NCBI RefSeq assembly: GCF_002394865.1
Contig: NZ_DGUZ01000009.1
Span: 62,001-126,000 of the forward strand
DNA from: Fibrobacter sp. UBA4297
Lineage (GTDB): Bacteria > Fibrobacterota > Fibrobacteria > Fibrobacterales > Fibrobacteraceae
DNA: 64,000 nucleotides
Direction of reading: 5' to 3'
The notes below the pieces were generated by a model. The model did no database searches. It saw only the letters and a list, made by a program, of their open reading frames with translations, and was not told where the DNA came from. This document shows positions 35,058-44,198 of the stretch, in pieces (the first letter of the stretch is position 1; each line of letters begins with the position of its first letter). The position numbers and the translations under genes were made by a program.

Positions 35058-35813
35058 ATGAATGCTTATAAAGAGTATTTTCCGACGAAGGCTTACCGAA
35101 TTGCCGAAATGCGACTGTCGACCCTGCTACGAGTGGAACGGGACCGCCTAGACGGAATTGCGGCCGCCTTGGGGCGTGAGTCCGCCATTGGTCCCGACAA
35201 CTTGAAAGAACAGTTGCCGGAAATACTCAAGTTTACCGAAGCGTACCACTATGCGTACGACCAATACCTGAAGGCCGTGCTTGTGCAACAGCCGCGCCCA
35301 ATCCAGTGTCGGCCAGCCTGTGGAAATTGCTGCCATCATTACCCGATGTCGGTCGAGCCATTTGAACTTATTTTCATGTACAGCGAACTGCGCAAGCGGG
35401 AAGACCTCCTTACGCTGATGGAAGCTTGCCAGATGCGTTCGGACAAGTTTGAGGCTCTGTTCGAGGCGCGCAAGGGTGAAGGACTTTCTGAAGATGATGC
35501 CGAAGACAAGGCTCTGCACGACTACTTCTCCTGGTGGCGGTCCTGCCCGTTCTCGAATGCGGTGGGGGATTGCACTGTTTATCCGCTAAGGACGGTCTCA
35601 TGCCGCATGTACTTTAGCGAAACCGATCCACAGTACTGCACGCCCGATATGCTCCAGACCGAAAAGAACGATAGCTATATAGTTTATATGCCAGATGTTG
35701 TCGAAGATGCCGTGTACGGAATCTCGGAGCATTATGCGGCGCTTGACTTGCCGGAAAGCTTCTTTGGGGGGCTTTTGGCGCTGAATGGCTATGAAGGAGT
35801 GTTGGGCGCGTGA
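35058..35813 (+). CDS. YkgJ-family cysteine-cluster protein
   Basis: The protein has 251 residues. Residues about 85-200 have the cysteine pattern CRPACGNCCHHYPM, then CPFSN, CTVYPLRTVSCRMY and a later Cys, typical of the YkgJ (zinc/iron-chelating) family. These proteins probably bind a metal or a cluster, and their role is unsettled. The N-terminal 80 residues are helical. ATG 35058 follows the TATATTTG box. The stop TGA overlaps the next gene's GTG (GTGA), so the two are coupled. Confidence 0.8.
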   Translation: MNAYKEYFPTKAYRIAEMRLSTLLRVERDRLDGIAAALGRESAIGPDNLKEQLPEILKFTEAYHYAYDQYLKAVLVQQPRPIQCRPACGNCCHHYPMSVEPFELIFMYSELRKREDLLTLMEACQMRSDKFEALFEARKGEGLSEDDAEDKALHDYFSWWRSCPFSNAVGDCTVYPLRTVSCRMYFSETDPQYCTPDMLQTEKNDSYIVYMPDVVEDAVYGISEHYAALDLPESFFGGLLALNGYEGVLGA

Positions 35814-36594
35814 ACGACGGGCAGTTGGACTTGTTCGGCTTTGTCGCTGAACCGGAAAAAAACGAAACCAGGGGCCCTTCTCCGGACTGCTCCGTCAACG
35901 GGCTTGTTCATTTTAAGTACAGTCCCTTAATGAAAAAGAGCATCCGTTGCAAGGGCGGTTTTCTGTTTGGGCACCCGGAAGTATTGCTCCCTGCATACAT
36001 GAAAGCCCCTGAATTTGCGGCTGCGCGAGAGCTGGCAGCGGAGTGGGCTGAACATGCCATACGCCGTAAAACGCAGAAGAACAAGGCTATTATTAAGGAC
36101 TTGGTCAATCGCTTTTGGCAGACTGTAGATCAGGTGTTTACAGACAAAGGTGAAAAACCGCTGGCAAGCAAGGGAAGGCTTCCGCCGATTCGTCCGCAAG
36201 GGGCGCACCACAATTTGACCGATGTGCTTGCCGCCATCAACAACACTTATTTTAACGGGGAACTCACTTGTCGAATCACCTGGAGCAATCGCGTAGGCGG
36301 ACTCAGTTTCCATTCCGTGCGCAAGGACCCGGTGACCGGTGAAGATTTCCACCTGATAAGCATTAGTCGCGGGTACGATGCTGCAAATTGTCCTTTGTAC
36401 GCAATCGCAGGTGTCGTCTATCACGAGTGCTTGCATATCGTGATCCCTGTCGAAGAACGTGAGGGACGCCGCATTGTGCATGGGCGAGAATTTCGTCAAC
36501 GCGAAAAACGCTATATCTACTATGACGAATGGATCAAGTGGCACAAGGAGGTGCTGCCGCGCAACATCCGCGCCATGCGGCATCACAAGGCTAT

Positions 36595-36598
<4 letters not shown>
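35810..36598 (+). CDS. SprT-like metallopeptidase-domain protein
   Basis: This 262-residue protein has a C-terminal SprT-like domain (about 130-245): TDVLAAINNTYFNGELTCRITWS, then the zinc motif YHECLHIVIP (HExxH variant HECLH), and a later His in VHGREFRQREKRY. SprT relatives are DNA-protein crosslink or chromatin-linked proteases, but bacterial ones are poorly known. The N-terminal 90 residues are unrecognised. The start is GTG, coupled to the YkgJ gene. The TAG stop is itself the first TTAGAAC repeat unit of the following array. Confidence 0.78.
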
Positions 36599-36820
<222 letters not shown>

Positions 36821-36823
<3 letters not shown>

Positions 36824-38455
36824 ATCAAATAATTCTTGAATTTTCTGGAATATATGGCTTAAGACACCGGTAGAGTCGCCGATTTTTTCGATGGAATGCT
36901 TTGGCGTGTGCACGACAATCACGGATTCGTTCTTGTCGTATGGAATCGAGAAATCTATAGAATTGCTGCGTTCTTCGGTAATGCTGATGGCTGCGATGCA
37001 GAGGTCGGTCTTTTCGTTCACGAGAGACGGGATAAGCACGTCAAAGTTCATGTCCGCAAACTTGATGTTCTTGTTCAGCATCTTGCCGATTGTGTACATG
37101 ATGTCGATATCGATGCCCGAAAGTTCGCCCCACTGGTAAAATTCGTAAGGGGCGTAGAGCGCTTCTGTTCCGACGATAAGCGTGTCGCTGCCGACCCAGT
37201 CCTGCTTCATCACCCTGACGGCGGCCTTGTTCTTGGACCACTTGTCCTTAATCTTCTGGATTTCGCCTTTCTTTTGCAGAATGCTAATACAGGAGTCGAT
37301 GCTTGCTTTGAGCGGGCTGTTCTTGCCCATGGCGATGCCGAATTCGTCCTTGTTCAAGCGGTCTTTGAGAATCGAGAAATCTGAATGGTGTCTGAGAATT
37401 GATTCGGCAACGGAATAGTCTACAGCGATTCCGTCGATATCGCGATTGTCCAATGCTTTTGTCATTTCGGGAATGTTTGTGAAGTACTGGATGCGCGGGA
37501 GCTTGATGAACTGCTGGACCTGCTCGTCGAGGGTTGTGCCTGTTTGAACCCCGACAAATTTACCGGACAAATCGGACAACTTGTAAATTTCGTCAGGCTT
37601 CTTGGGTTCAAGGTAAGTCATTTTTGGAACCTTGCTCAAAGTCGGTTCCTTATTGAAATCGTTGCGAACGACAAAGGTCGACTTAGCAATGTAGTATGGT
37701 TTTGAAAAATCTATGTCGTCCTGGAACCGTTCGTTTTTGTTGAATGCCGAGATGATAAGGTCTGCTTCGTTCTTCTTGAGGGCGGTGATTAGCTTGTTCC
37801 GGTCCTTTTTGATGATTGATGTCTTGATGTTCAGTTTCTCTCCGAGCAGTTTAGCAATGTCCATGTCGATGCCGACGATTTGATTGTCGCTTGTGAAGGA
37901 GAATGGCGGAACATCGGCGGATGTTGCAATCCTTAAAACTTGTTCGGACTCGAATTCCTTTGCGGGAATGAGCGAAATCTTGTTTACGTTGTTGTTCCAG
38001 TGCTCGTTGAGTTCGTTGAGCGAGCCGGCGGCGTTCAGGCTGTCGATAAGCCTGTTGATGATGCCTTTCAAGTCCGGGATGGCGCTATGCTTGTTCATGC
38101 CGATGACGAACTCTTCGGTGGCGGCGATATCATTTTCGATAACGGTAAGACCGCTCATGCTGTCGTTGAAGGTGTGGTGGAGGACTGTCTCGTTGTAAGC
38201 GAGAACGTCGATGTCGCCCACCTGGAGGGCAAAGTAGGCGGTTATCAGGTCCGGGTAGGTCTTGATTCTTGCTTTGGGAACCTTCGTGCTGATGATGTTT
38301 TGCAAGTCGGAGATTTCTTCGACCCCGATGGTGTAGTTAGATGTATTGGCTTGGGAAATCGAAGCTAGGGGTTCCTTGGTAAAACCTTTACAACCAGTGC
38401 AAATGGCAAAAAATGCGCCGAATAAAATAAATAGTGTTGCGGGTAACCTTGACAT
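36821..38455 (-). CDS. solute-binding (SBP family 3) lipoprotein with half-full-half domain order
   Basis: This 544-residue protein has a lipobox AICTGC. Residues about 35-165 look like only the second lobe of an amino-acid-type binding domain (VGDIDVLAYNETV, then a terminal NELNEHWNNN helix). Residues about 180-410 form a full SBP_bac_3 domain: LRIATSADVPPFSF, VGIDMDIAKLLGEKL, ADLIISAFNKNERF, DGIAVDYSV. Residues about 425-525 hold only the first lobe of another (LIVGTEALYAPYEFY, SGIDIDIMYTIGK, LCIAAISITEERS). No permease or kinase is adjacent. ATG 38455 gives the signal peptide. Confidence 0.78.
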
Positions 38456-38512
38456 ATATTTAAAATGTAAGAAAATAAAATGAAAAAGGAGTAATTTGAA
38501 ACATTTTATTTG

Positions 38513-38540
38513 CAAAAAAAGCCTTGCATGGCGCAAGGCT
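38513..38540 (-). terminator. intrinsic terminator of the DUF436 gene
   Basis: On the minus strand, AGCCTTGC and GCAAGGCT pair and are followed by seven T. It lies 28 bases past the DUF436 stop. Confidence 0.8.
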
Positions 38541-38567
38541 GTATGGAACACGCTTTGGGGGCGTTTT

Positions 38568-39167
38568 CTAGAACTCGGGATACCCGTCCTTGAGCGCATC
38601 GTTGTAGTGAGCGCGTTCACCGCCGATGAACTTGGGGCGGGTGCGTGCGGCAATGATAATCGCCTTGCCGATGTGGTTCTGCTTTAGGCGCACGGGGACG
38701 GCGACTTCGCGGAGGTGCATGCCGATAAGGGTCCCGCCGATGTCGATACCAGCGTTTGCCTTGATATGCTCGAGCGCAACGGGAGCCTTGAAGCTTGCGT
38801 AGCAAGCGGTAGCAAAGGAGCCACCGGCTTTTGGCTGTGGAACGACGTTTACGATTTCAGCATTCGGGACGGCTTCGTGTTCGATGATGATGGCGCGGTT
38901 CAGGTGTTCACAGCATTGGGCGGCAATATAGATGCCTTTTGTGCCAAAGACGCTTTGAAGCCCGTCATAAATCGCTTTGCCGACTTCCGGGACGGAATGG
39001 CTCCCGACCTGGTTTCCGAGTGTTTCGCTGGTGCTGCAGCCGACAACGACGATATCGCCTTTTTTGAGGTGGGCGACTTCTGTGAGTTCTGCTGCGACAT
39101 TCATGGCATCAGACTTGATTTGTTCAACAATGTTCTTGTCGTCAATTTCGTAAGTAATACCTGCCAT
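38568..39167 (-). CDS. DUF436 / TIGR01440 family protein
   Basis: The 199-residue protein matches the DUF436 (YwlG) family: VVVGCSTSETLGNQVGSHS, then CCEHLNRAIIIE, VPQPKAGGSFATACYA and GIDIGGTLIGMHLR. It is a compact cytoplasmic protein of unknown function. I chose ATG 39167 because AGGAG lies eight bases upstream and the family begins there. An ATG at 39266 would only add a non-conserved leader. A TATCTTTA box on the minus strand (plus coordinates 39194-39201) is preceded by TTTG about 20 bases away, a good FCB-type promoter. Confidence 0.88.
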   Translation of the reverse strand: MAGITYEIDDKNIVEQIKSDAMNVAAELTEVAHLKKGDIVVVGCSTSETLGNQVGSHSVPEVGKAIYDGLQSVFGTKGIYIAAQCCEHLNRAIIIEHEAVPNAEIVNVVPQPKAGGSFATACYASFKAPVALEHIKANAGIDIGGTLIGMHLREVAVPVRLKQNHIGKAIIIAARTRPKFIGGERAHYNDALKDGYPEF

Positions 39168-39193
39168 TTTTAAAGCTCCTGTTAAATCGGTTC

Positions 39194-39201
39194 TAAAGAT
39201 A
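39194..39201 (-). promoter_or_regulatory. TAnnTTTA promoter box of the DUF436 gene with upstream TTTG
   Basis: TATCTTTA on the minus strand has a TTTG about 20 bases further upstream, close to the Bacteroidetes spacing of TTTG and TAnnTTTG. Confidence 0.5.
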
Positions 39202-39317
39202 GTCTTTTTTGCGTATTTGGGCAAAAATAGGGCAATTTGGAGCATAAAACTGAAGCCTTGCCGCACAAAAGTTCTTACATCAATGTATATTAATAATAAG
39301 AAACTTATTGGTTTTTT

Positions 39318-41009
39318 ATGAGTGGAGAAATGGACAATCCTTCGAGCGTTGTTGGGCTCGACAGAAAGAAAATCAAGGAATTCTTTTTGCGCAAACTTCC
39401 TGATATGAAGGAAGCGGTTATTGACGCTATTATCGAAATTCTACCGAGCGTTCCACATTATCAAGAAGAAAACGACCATTTCACCTTCAGAATCATCATG
39501 GGCAACGGCAACCCGCCGATGGGCTGGAATCGCCGGATTTATGAATTTTCCGGGGATGCGCTTGAGAATTTGTTCAAGGAGCGTGTCAAGGCTTGCCTGA
39601 AGGATGTCATTCATTTTTGCAAGAGCGGCTGCGACTTGATTATCCAGCAGATGCCTGCGCGTGAAAAGTCGGAGATGTCCATTCAGGTCGGGGTGTTCCA
39701 GTCTGACCTTGGCAATGCGGGCGAGACGGAACGGTCGCTTCTCGAAAAGGGGTTCTTGCTGATTGAATGCGTGAACCGCTCCAAGATTTGTATAAACTCT
39801 CATACTCCTGCGGGTGTAAGCGACCATCTGCTTATCCGTTTTGACCTTGACGAAAACGAGTTTTCGGACAATTTGGAAGACAACAATCTGGAGTCATACC
39901 CGAAGGGGTTCTGGGCGGGTCTGTTCTCGCAAATCAAGAGGGAAGTCCACGGCACAATCTGCCTGTTTGTAGATCCGTCCTGGGATGGCAATGAAGACGA
40001 AAATTTCGATAGCGGAAAGATTGTCTTTGACGATTACAAGGAAATGCAGATCAAGCCGGATTCCATGCTAGATTCGCAGTCGTATCGCGACTTGTACGAG
40101 CAAAATTTTATCCGCAAGATGTTCATCTCGATGCTTAATTACGATGGCATTACGGTGATTGATACGAATGGCTGTGTGCGTGCATTCCACTGCTTTGTCT
40201 CCATCCACCGAGGTAAGTTTACATCGGGTGGCGCAAGGCACCGCGCTTATAGGGCTCTTGCTAATTTGTTCAAAGATAACGAGCTGTACAAGGCTCTTTA
40301 CTTCCAGTCGCAAGAAGGAAACATCCGATTCTATCACAAGTTCCGCGTCTCTTCTTCGTTTGATTCAACTGTGATGGAGCCGGAGGAGGCGTTGGATGCC
40401 TGCGTAAATGCCTCGCTCAAAGTTTCCGAATGTGTAGACGGCAAGACTGCGGCTCTAGCTTCCGCTATCAATGCGGCTGTTTCGGACAATGTTGTTAATG
40501 ACAATGCGGTTCTATCGGATTCTCTCAATCGCTTGCGCGACGCCCATTTGGGAATCGACAACTTCTACAACGAACCGAAGCCCGCCGAAGATTTGTTTAA
40601 TGCGGCCCTCGTCATGACGGACGAGAACTGGAGCCAGGTAAATGTTGGCCGTGTTATTAACGTACCGCTAATTTGCTTGATCGGAAACTCTTACGGATAC
40701 TCGACGAATGCCGAACCGTTCCTCAAGAATTTCTTGGAAAAGATTCCGCAGTCCGTCTGGAAAGCGTACATGAAAAACAAGTGCTACGAGGATACATCGC
40801 TTTCGTCAACGCTTGGTAGCAAGAATCAGGAAAACCAGTGGAGCAAGCTCATGAACGAGGTTGCTTCAGATGACGGTAAAACAGAAAAATACGTGACCGA
40901 TGAACTGGCCGAGCATGTCAAGGCCGTCTACAAGAAGGTGAGCAAGCTTTTCGCTCAGAAGTTCGAAGAAGAACGAAACCTCTGGGAGAATCTGTTTAAA
41001 GGTTATTAG
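39318..41009 (+). CDS. protein with diadenylate-cyclase-like (DisA/CdaA, DACNV-type) domain
   Basis: This 563-residue cytoplasmic protein is not part of a known pathway here. Residues about 208-345 resemble a diadenylate cyclase domain. VHGTICLFVDP comes first, followed by Asp276-Gly277 in YDGITVIDTNG (DGA in DisA), then GGARHRAYRAL with RHR at 307-309 (GTRHRAA in DisA/CdaA), and SQEGNIRFY at 331-339 (SEExGxI). Order and spacing fit. Changes are DGI for DGA and GAR for GTR, so it may make c-di-AMP or only bind a nucleotide. The N-terminal 200 and C-terminal 200 residues are unrecognised. The TAG stop is a TTAGAGC repeat unit. Start ATG 39318; ATG 39330 is possible. Confidence 0.6.
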   Translation: MSGEMDNPSSVVGLDRKKIKEFFLRKLPDMKEAVIDAIIEILPSVPHYQEENDHFTFRIIMGNGNPPMGWNRRIYEFSGDALENLFKERVKACLKDVIHFCKSGCDLIIQQMPAREKSEMSIQVGVFQSDLGNAGETERSLLEKGFLLIECVNRSKICINSHTPAGVSDHLLIRFDLDENEFSDNLEDNNLESYPKGFWAGLFSQIKREVHGTICLFVDPSWDGNEDENFDSGKIVFDDYKEMQIKPDSMLDSQSYRDLYEQNFIRKMFISMLNYDGITVIDTNGCVRAFHCFVSIHRGKFTSGGARHRAYRALANLFKDNELYKALYFQSQEGNIRFYHKFRVSSSFDSTVMEPEEALDACVNASLKVSECVDGKTAALASAINAAVSDNVVNDNAVLSDSLNRLRDAHLGIDNFYNEPKPAEDLFNAALVMTDENWSQVNVGRVINVPLICLIGNSYGYSTNAEPFLKNFLEKIPQSVWKAYMKNKCYEDTSLSSTLGSKNQENQWSKLMNEVASDDGKTEKYVTDELAEHVKAVYKKVSKLFAQKFEEERNLWENLFKGY

Positions 41010-41127
41010 AGCTTAGCTCGCTTCGCTCTTAGAACTTAGATCTTAGATGTTAGAACATTGCTCTTCTTTCTAAGATCTGCCAACTAAGTTCTGCCAACTA
41101 AGTTCTGACAACTAAGTTCTGCCAACT
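41007..41127. repeat. TTAGAAC-family repeat between convergent genes
   Basis: It has the same order as the 36595 copy: CTCGCTTCGCTCTTAGAACTTAG, one or two variant units, the centre ATTGCTCTTCTTTCTAAG, then four CTAAGTTCTGCC-type units at 14-base spacing. It runs from the stop of the plus-strand gene to the stop of lgt. Confidence 0.9.
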
Positions 41128-41995
41128 AAACTTTTTCAGTTGCTTTCTTCTCTTTATAAAACAGATACACCATCCACGCAAGGCCGGCGAGAATCATCAC
41201 GGAGCAGAGTGTCTGACCGCGGCTCATTCCAAAAAGGTCTACGCGTCCAAGGTGAGCGTCTGGCTTTCGGAAAAATTCAATGAAGAAACGGAACAGCCCG
41301 TAACCCATCAGGTAAAGGCATGGAATCTTGTCGTGGAGCTTTGGAATCTTGCGCAGGTTGTACAAAACGATAAAGAGCACAATGCCTTCAAAGAACATCT
41401 CGTAAAGCTGGCTCGGGTGGTGGAGAATCGGGTTTGCAAGTGTGCTGTCGTGGGCGAGCGGAAACCACATGCCAATAGCGCTGGTCGTTGCTTCGCCAAA
41501 GAGCTCTCCGTTGATGAAGTTGCCCCAGCGTCCCCAGGTGTAGGCAAGCGGTGCTGCAAGCATGGCGAGGTTCAAAGTCTTCCAAACGTCGAGCTTGTTT
41601 CTCTTTGCGCCGATGCAGAAGAAGATAATGCCAAGGATGAGACCGCCGTGGTACGACATTCCCGAAATCCCGACAAAGTGGTAGCCGAGGTCGTCGTGAA
41701 CCATGGGAAATAAAATTTCGGTTGGGTTTGCAAGGTAGTAGCTAGCCTTGTAGAAAAACACGTAACCGAGGCGCGCGCCAAGTAAAATGCCCGCGATAAT
41801 CCACGTGAAAATGTTATCGAGTTGTTCCTTGGTGTAGCCGAGCTTTTCTTTTTCGCTGATTTTCCACATGGTGATGTAGGCGGTCACGAACGCAAAAATG
41901 TACATGATGCCGTACCAGCGCACAGGGAAGCTCCCTAGCTGAAATGCGGTGCCGTCAAAATAAGTCGGTATTAAGTTCCACCAAGATAATTCCAT
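41126..41995 (-). CDS. lgt: prolipoprotein diacylglyceryl transferase
   Basis: This 289-residue inner-membrane enzyme transfers diacylglycerol from phosphatidylglycerol to the lipobox cysteine, the first step of lipoprotein maturation. About seven membrane segments are visible. The Lgt signature GRWGNFINGELFG is present, together with GMSYHGGLI (conserved His) and HPSQLYEMFFEG. Length is normal. A TAGATTTA box on the minus strand about 30 bases upstream may be its promoter. Its stop abuts the repeat element. Confidence 0.97.
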   Translation of the reverse strand: MELSWWNLIPTYFDGTAFQLGSFPVRWYGIMYIFAFVTAYITMWKISEKEKLGYTKEQLDNIFTWIIAGILLGARLGYVFFYKASYYLANPTEILFPMVHDDLGYHFVGISGMSYHGGLILGIIFFCIGAKRNKLDVWKTLNLAMLAAPLAYTWGRWGNFINGELFGEATTSAIGMWFPLAHDSTLANPILHHPSQLYEMFFEGIVLFIVLYNLRKIPKLHDKIPCLYLMGYGLFRFFIEFFRKPDAHLGRVDLFGMSRGQTLCSVMILAGLAWMVYLFYKEKKATEKV

Positions 41996-42028
41996 AATAA
42001 ACCTTTTTCTTTTGTGCTTAAATCTAAA

Positions 42029-43402
42029 TTATTTTTTTAGACTAAGGTTTTGGTGCGCCCAGTAATTGATAACGGTTGCGGCCACTTGCGTAGCCGGTTG
42101 CGAACGAATTTCCTTGTGCATCTGCATCACGATAACGACAATGGATTTGCTCGGGTCTGCCTTGGATTCTGCAAAACCCATAAACCAGTCGTAACGGCCG
42201 GCGGGATCTGTCCCATCGAGGGAACCTGTCTTTCCGCCGAGGCGGAGGGCCTCGAAGTTCTTGCGAGCCATGTTCTTTGTGGACATGTGCTTGCGGGCGG
42301 TGCCCTGCGTTACTGAGCGGAGCATGGATTCACGGAGGCCGTAGTACGTGTTTTCGCTGAACTTTCCGATGTCGAGGGCAATCGGCTTTTGCGGGGCGAA
42401 TGGTGCCATGTCGCGAGCCCATGGAATTTCAAGAGGCTTCTTGGTGAGGACTGCCCGGACTTGCGCTGCTGCAAGAAGCGGTGTAAGCGTTGTCGATGTG
42501 GTGAATCCGCAGGCGACTTCGGCAAGACCGTAACCTGTGTCCGGGGCGGTATAGCTTGATGCGTTCGGAACGTTCCCTGGGAAGCGCCTGTTGTAGCCAA
42601 GCTTTGCCGCGGCTGCGGTTAGGCGCTTTGCACCGATAGTTTTTCCGACGATTGCCATGGGCGGGTTTGCGGAACGGGCGAACGCTTCGGAGAGTTCCAT
42701 CGTGGGGCCGTTGTATTTTTCGGGGACGCGGAGCTGGTTCAGGTAAAGCGTGTGGTGGCGTCCAATCATCGGAATGGGTGTGTTGAGCGAGTAACGGTTG
42801 CTTTCCATGGCGGCGGCAATCGTCACGAGTTTTGCAAGCGATGCGGCGGGGAAGGTGGCGCGCCCAATCCAGTCCGGCCTGTTCTGCACTTTGCCATCGC
42901 GGCGTTCGCCCCAGGCGATGATTTCGTTTGTCTTGGTGTTTACGACGAGGATGACGCCCAAATCCGGGTGGTAACGGCGTAAAAGAATGTCGATTTTGTC
43001 GGCGAGGGACGGATCCTTTTGCGACTTGATATGGACTGTATCGCGGACGTTGTCTGTGCTTTCGGATGTTGTGCTTATTGCGCTTGCATCATTTCCGACG
43101 GCGGTGTTGCCTGCGCTTTCGAAGTCTTCATCTTCGATGCCTTTCAGGGCGGCAAGACCGTTCGGGTTTTCGTTTGCTGGAACTTCGGCGTTGTACGATT
43201 CGTCGAAAGGATTTGTATCGCTTGGGGCTACCGCCTGGGCGAGTGTGTCTGCCGCTAATGCTTGTTGCTTGGCTGCTGCTTTGGCGGATTCTTCTGGATC
43301 GTCTTTGGAGGAACAGTGAACAATGGCAACAATAATCGTAATGAGGACGGTAATCGCAATGCAGCGGTTGCGCATTCTCTGGGCGTAGGGGAGTCTTTCC
43401 AT
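42029..43402 (-). CDS. penicillin-binding protein transpeptidase-like, membrane anchored
   Basis: This 457-residue protein has one N-terminal membrane segment (about residues 14-30), then a low-complexity linker to about 125. A transpeptidase domain follows, with all three active-site motifs: SLAK (Ser188-Lys191), SAN in ARSANPPM near 237, and KTG in GGKTGSLDG near 390. The family crosslinks peptidoglycan or acts as a D,D-peptidase. There is no transglycosylase or PASTA domain, so it is smaller than PBP2 or PBP3. The cysteine at residue 30 could be a lipobox (AIVHC), which would make it a lipoprotein. It lies four bases downstream of orn. Confidence 0.85.
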   Translation of the reverse strand: MERLPYAQRMRNRCIAITVLITIIVAIVHCSSKDDPEESAKAAAKQQALAADTLAQAVAPSDTNPFDESYNAEVPANENPNGLAALKGIEDEDFESAGNTAVGNDASAISTTSESTDNVRDTVHIKSQKDPSLADKIDILLRRYHPDLGVILVVNTKTNEIIAWGERRDGKVQNRPDWIGRATFPAASLAKLVTIAAAMESNRYSLNTPIPMIGRHHTLYLNQLRVPEKYNGPTMELSEAFARSANPPMAIVGKTIGAKRLTAAAAKLGYNRRFPGNVPNASSYTAPDTGYGLAEVACGFTTSTTLTPLLAAAQVRAVLTKKPLEIPWARDMAPFAPQKPIALDIGKFSENTYYGLRESMLRSVTQGTARKHMSTKNMARKNFEALRLGGKTGSLDGTDPAGRYDWFMGFAESKADPSKSIVVIVMQMHKEIRSQPATQVAATVINYWAHQNLSLKK

Positions 43403-43406
43403 AAAA

Positions 43407-43946
43407 TTACTTGAAGATGGTCTTTCGGTAGTAGGCGAGTTCGGCGATGCTTTCGCGGATATCGTTTAAGGCTTCGTGGCGTTTTTCTTTCTGAAAATCT
43501 TCGAGGTTCGGGTACCAGCGGTAAGAGAGTTCCTTGATGGAACTCACGTCGATATTCCTGTAGCAGAGCCATTCCGAAATTTCGGGCATGTACTTGTACA
43601 AAAAACGCCTGTCCTGCGTGATGGAATTTCCGCAGAGGATGTTCTTTCCTTTTTCGGTAAACGGCTTGATGAATCGGAGCGTCTCGAGTTCGGCGTCCTT
43701 GAGGGAATACTGCGAACGGCGACAGCGGTCCACAAGTCCGCTCTGGTTGTGGTGCCGCGTGTTCCATTCGTCCATGCTTTCGAAAACGTTTTCGGGCTGG
43801 TGGATGGCAATGACGGGGCCTTCGGCGAGAATGTTCAAGTTGGCGTCGGTAACAATGGTTGCAATTTCGAGAATGACATCTTTTTCGGGAAAGAGGCCTG
43901 ACATTTCCAGGTCCATCCAGACTAAATTTCGGGAGCTTTTTGGCAT
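43407..43946 (-). CDS. orn: oligoribonuclease
   Basis: This 179-residue DEDDh 3'-5' exonuclease degrades 2-5 nucleotide RNAs, including the pGpG formed from cyclic di-GMP. Motifs: LVWMDLEMSGL (Asp and Glu of ExoI), EIATIVTD, NSITQDRRFLYKYMP (ExoII) and HEALNDIRESI (His and Asp of ExoIII). Length is typical. ATG 43946 gives MPKSSRNLVWMD. ATG 43964 would add six residues and cannot be ruled out. A frame reaching 44072 includes no family residues. The penicillin-binding protein gene follows after four bases. Confidence 0.93.
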   Translation of the reverse strand: MPKSSRNLVWMDLEMSGLFPEKDVILEIATIVTDANLNILAEGPVIAIHQPENVFESMDEWNTRHHNQSGLVDRCRRSQYSLKDAELETLRFIKPFTEKGKNILCGNSITQDRRFLYKYMPEISEWLCYRNIDVSSIKELSYRWYPNLEDFQKEKRHEALNDIRESIAELAYYRKTIFK

Positions 43947-44183
43947 ACGCGCGAATAATAGCATTTTTTTGATCCGACGTTCCCGCCGGAACCTGTCCCG
44001 ACCTATGGCTATTGACCAACGACTAATAACCGGCTGTAAGTCTTGTGTAATGAAAATAAAAGAAAATTCCATATATATGGATTAATTCTCAGAAAGTTAA
44101 GAAAAACGCATAAGAATTATAATTTTTTGCTACAAATAGTCTTTTTCTTTCAACACTTACGAAAATGTTACCGTTTTTTTTAT

Positions 44184-44191
44184 TATATTTG
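44184..44191 (+). promoter_or_regulatory. TAnnTTTG promoter box of fabF
   Basis: TATATTTG ends seven bases before ATG 44199, in a T-rich region. It is a perfect -7 box match. Confidence 0.55.
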
Positions 44192-44198
44192 GCGCATT

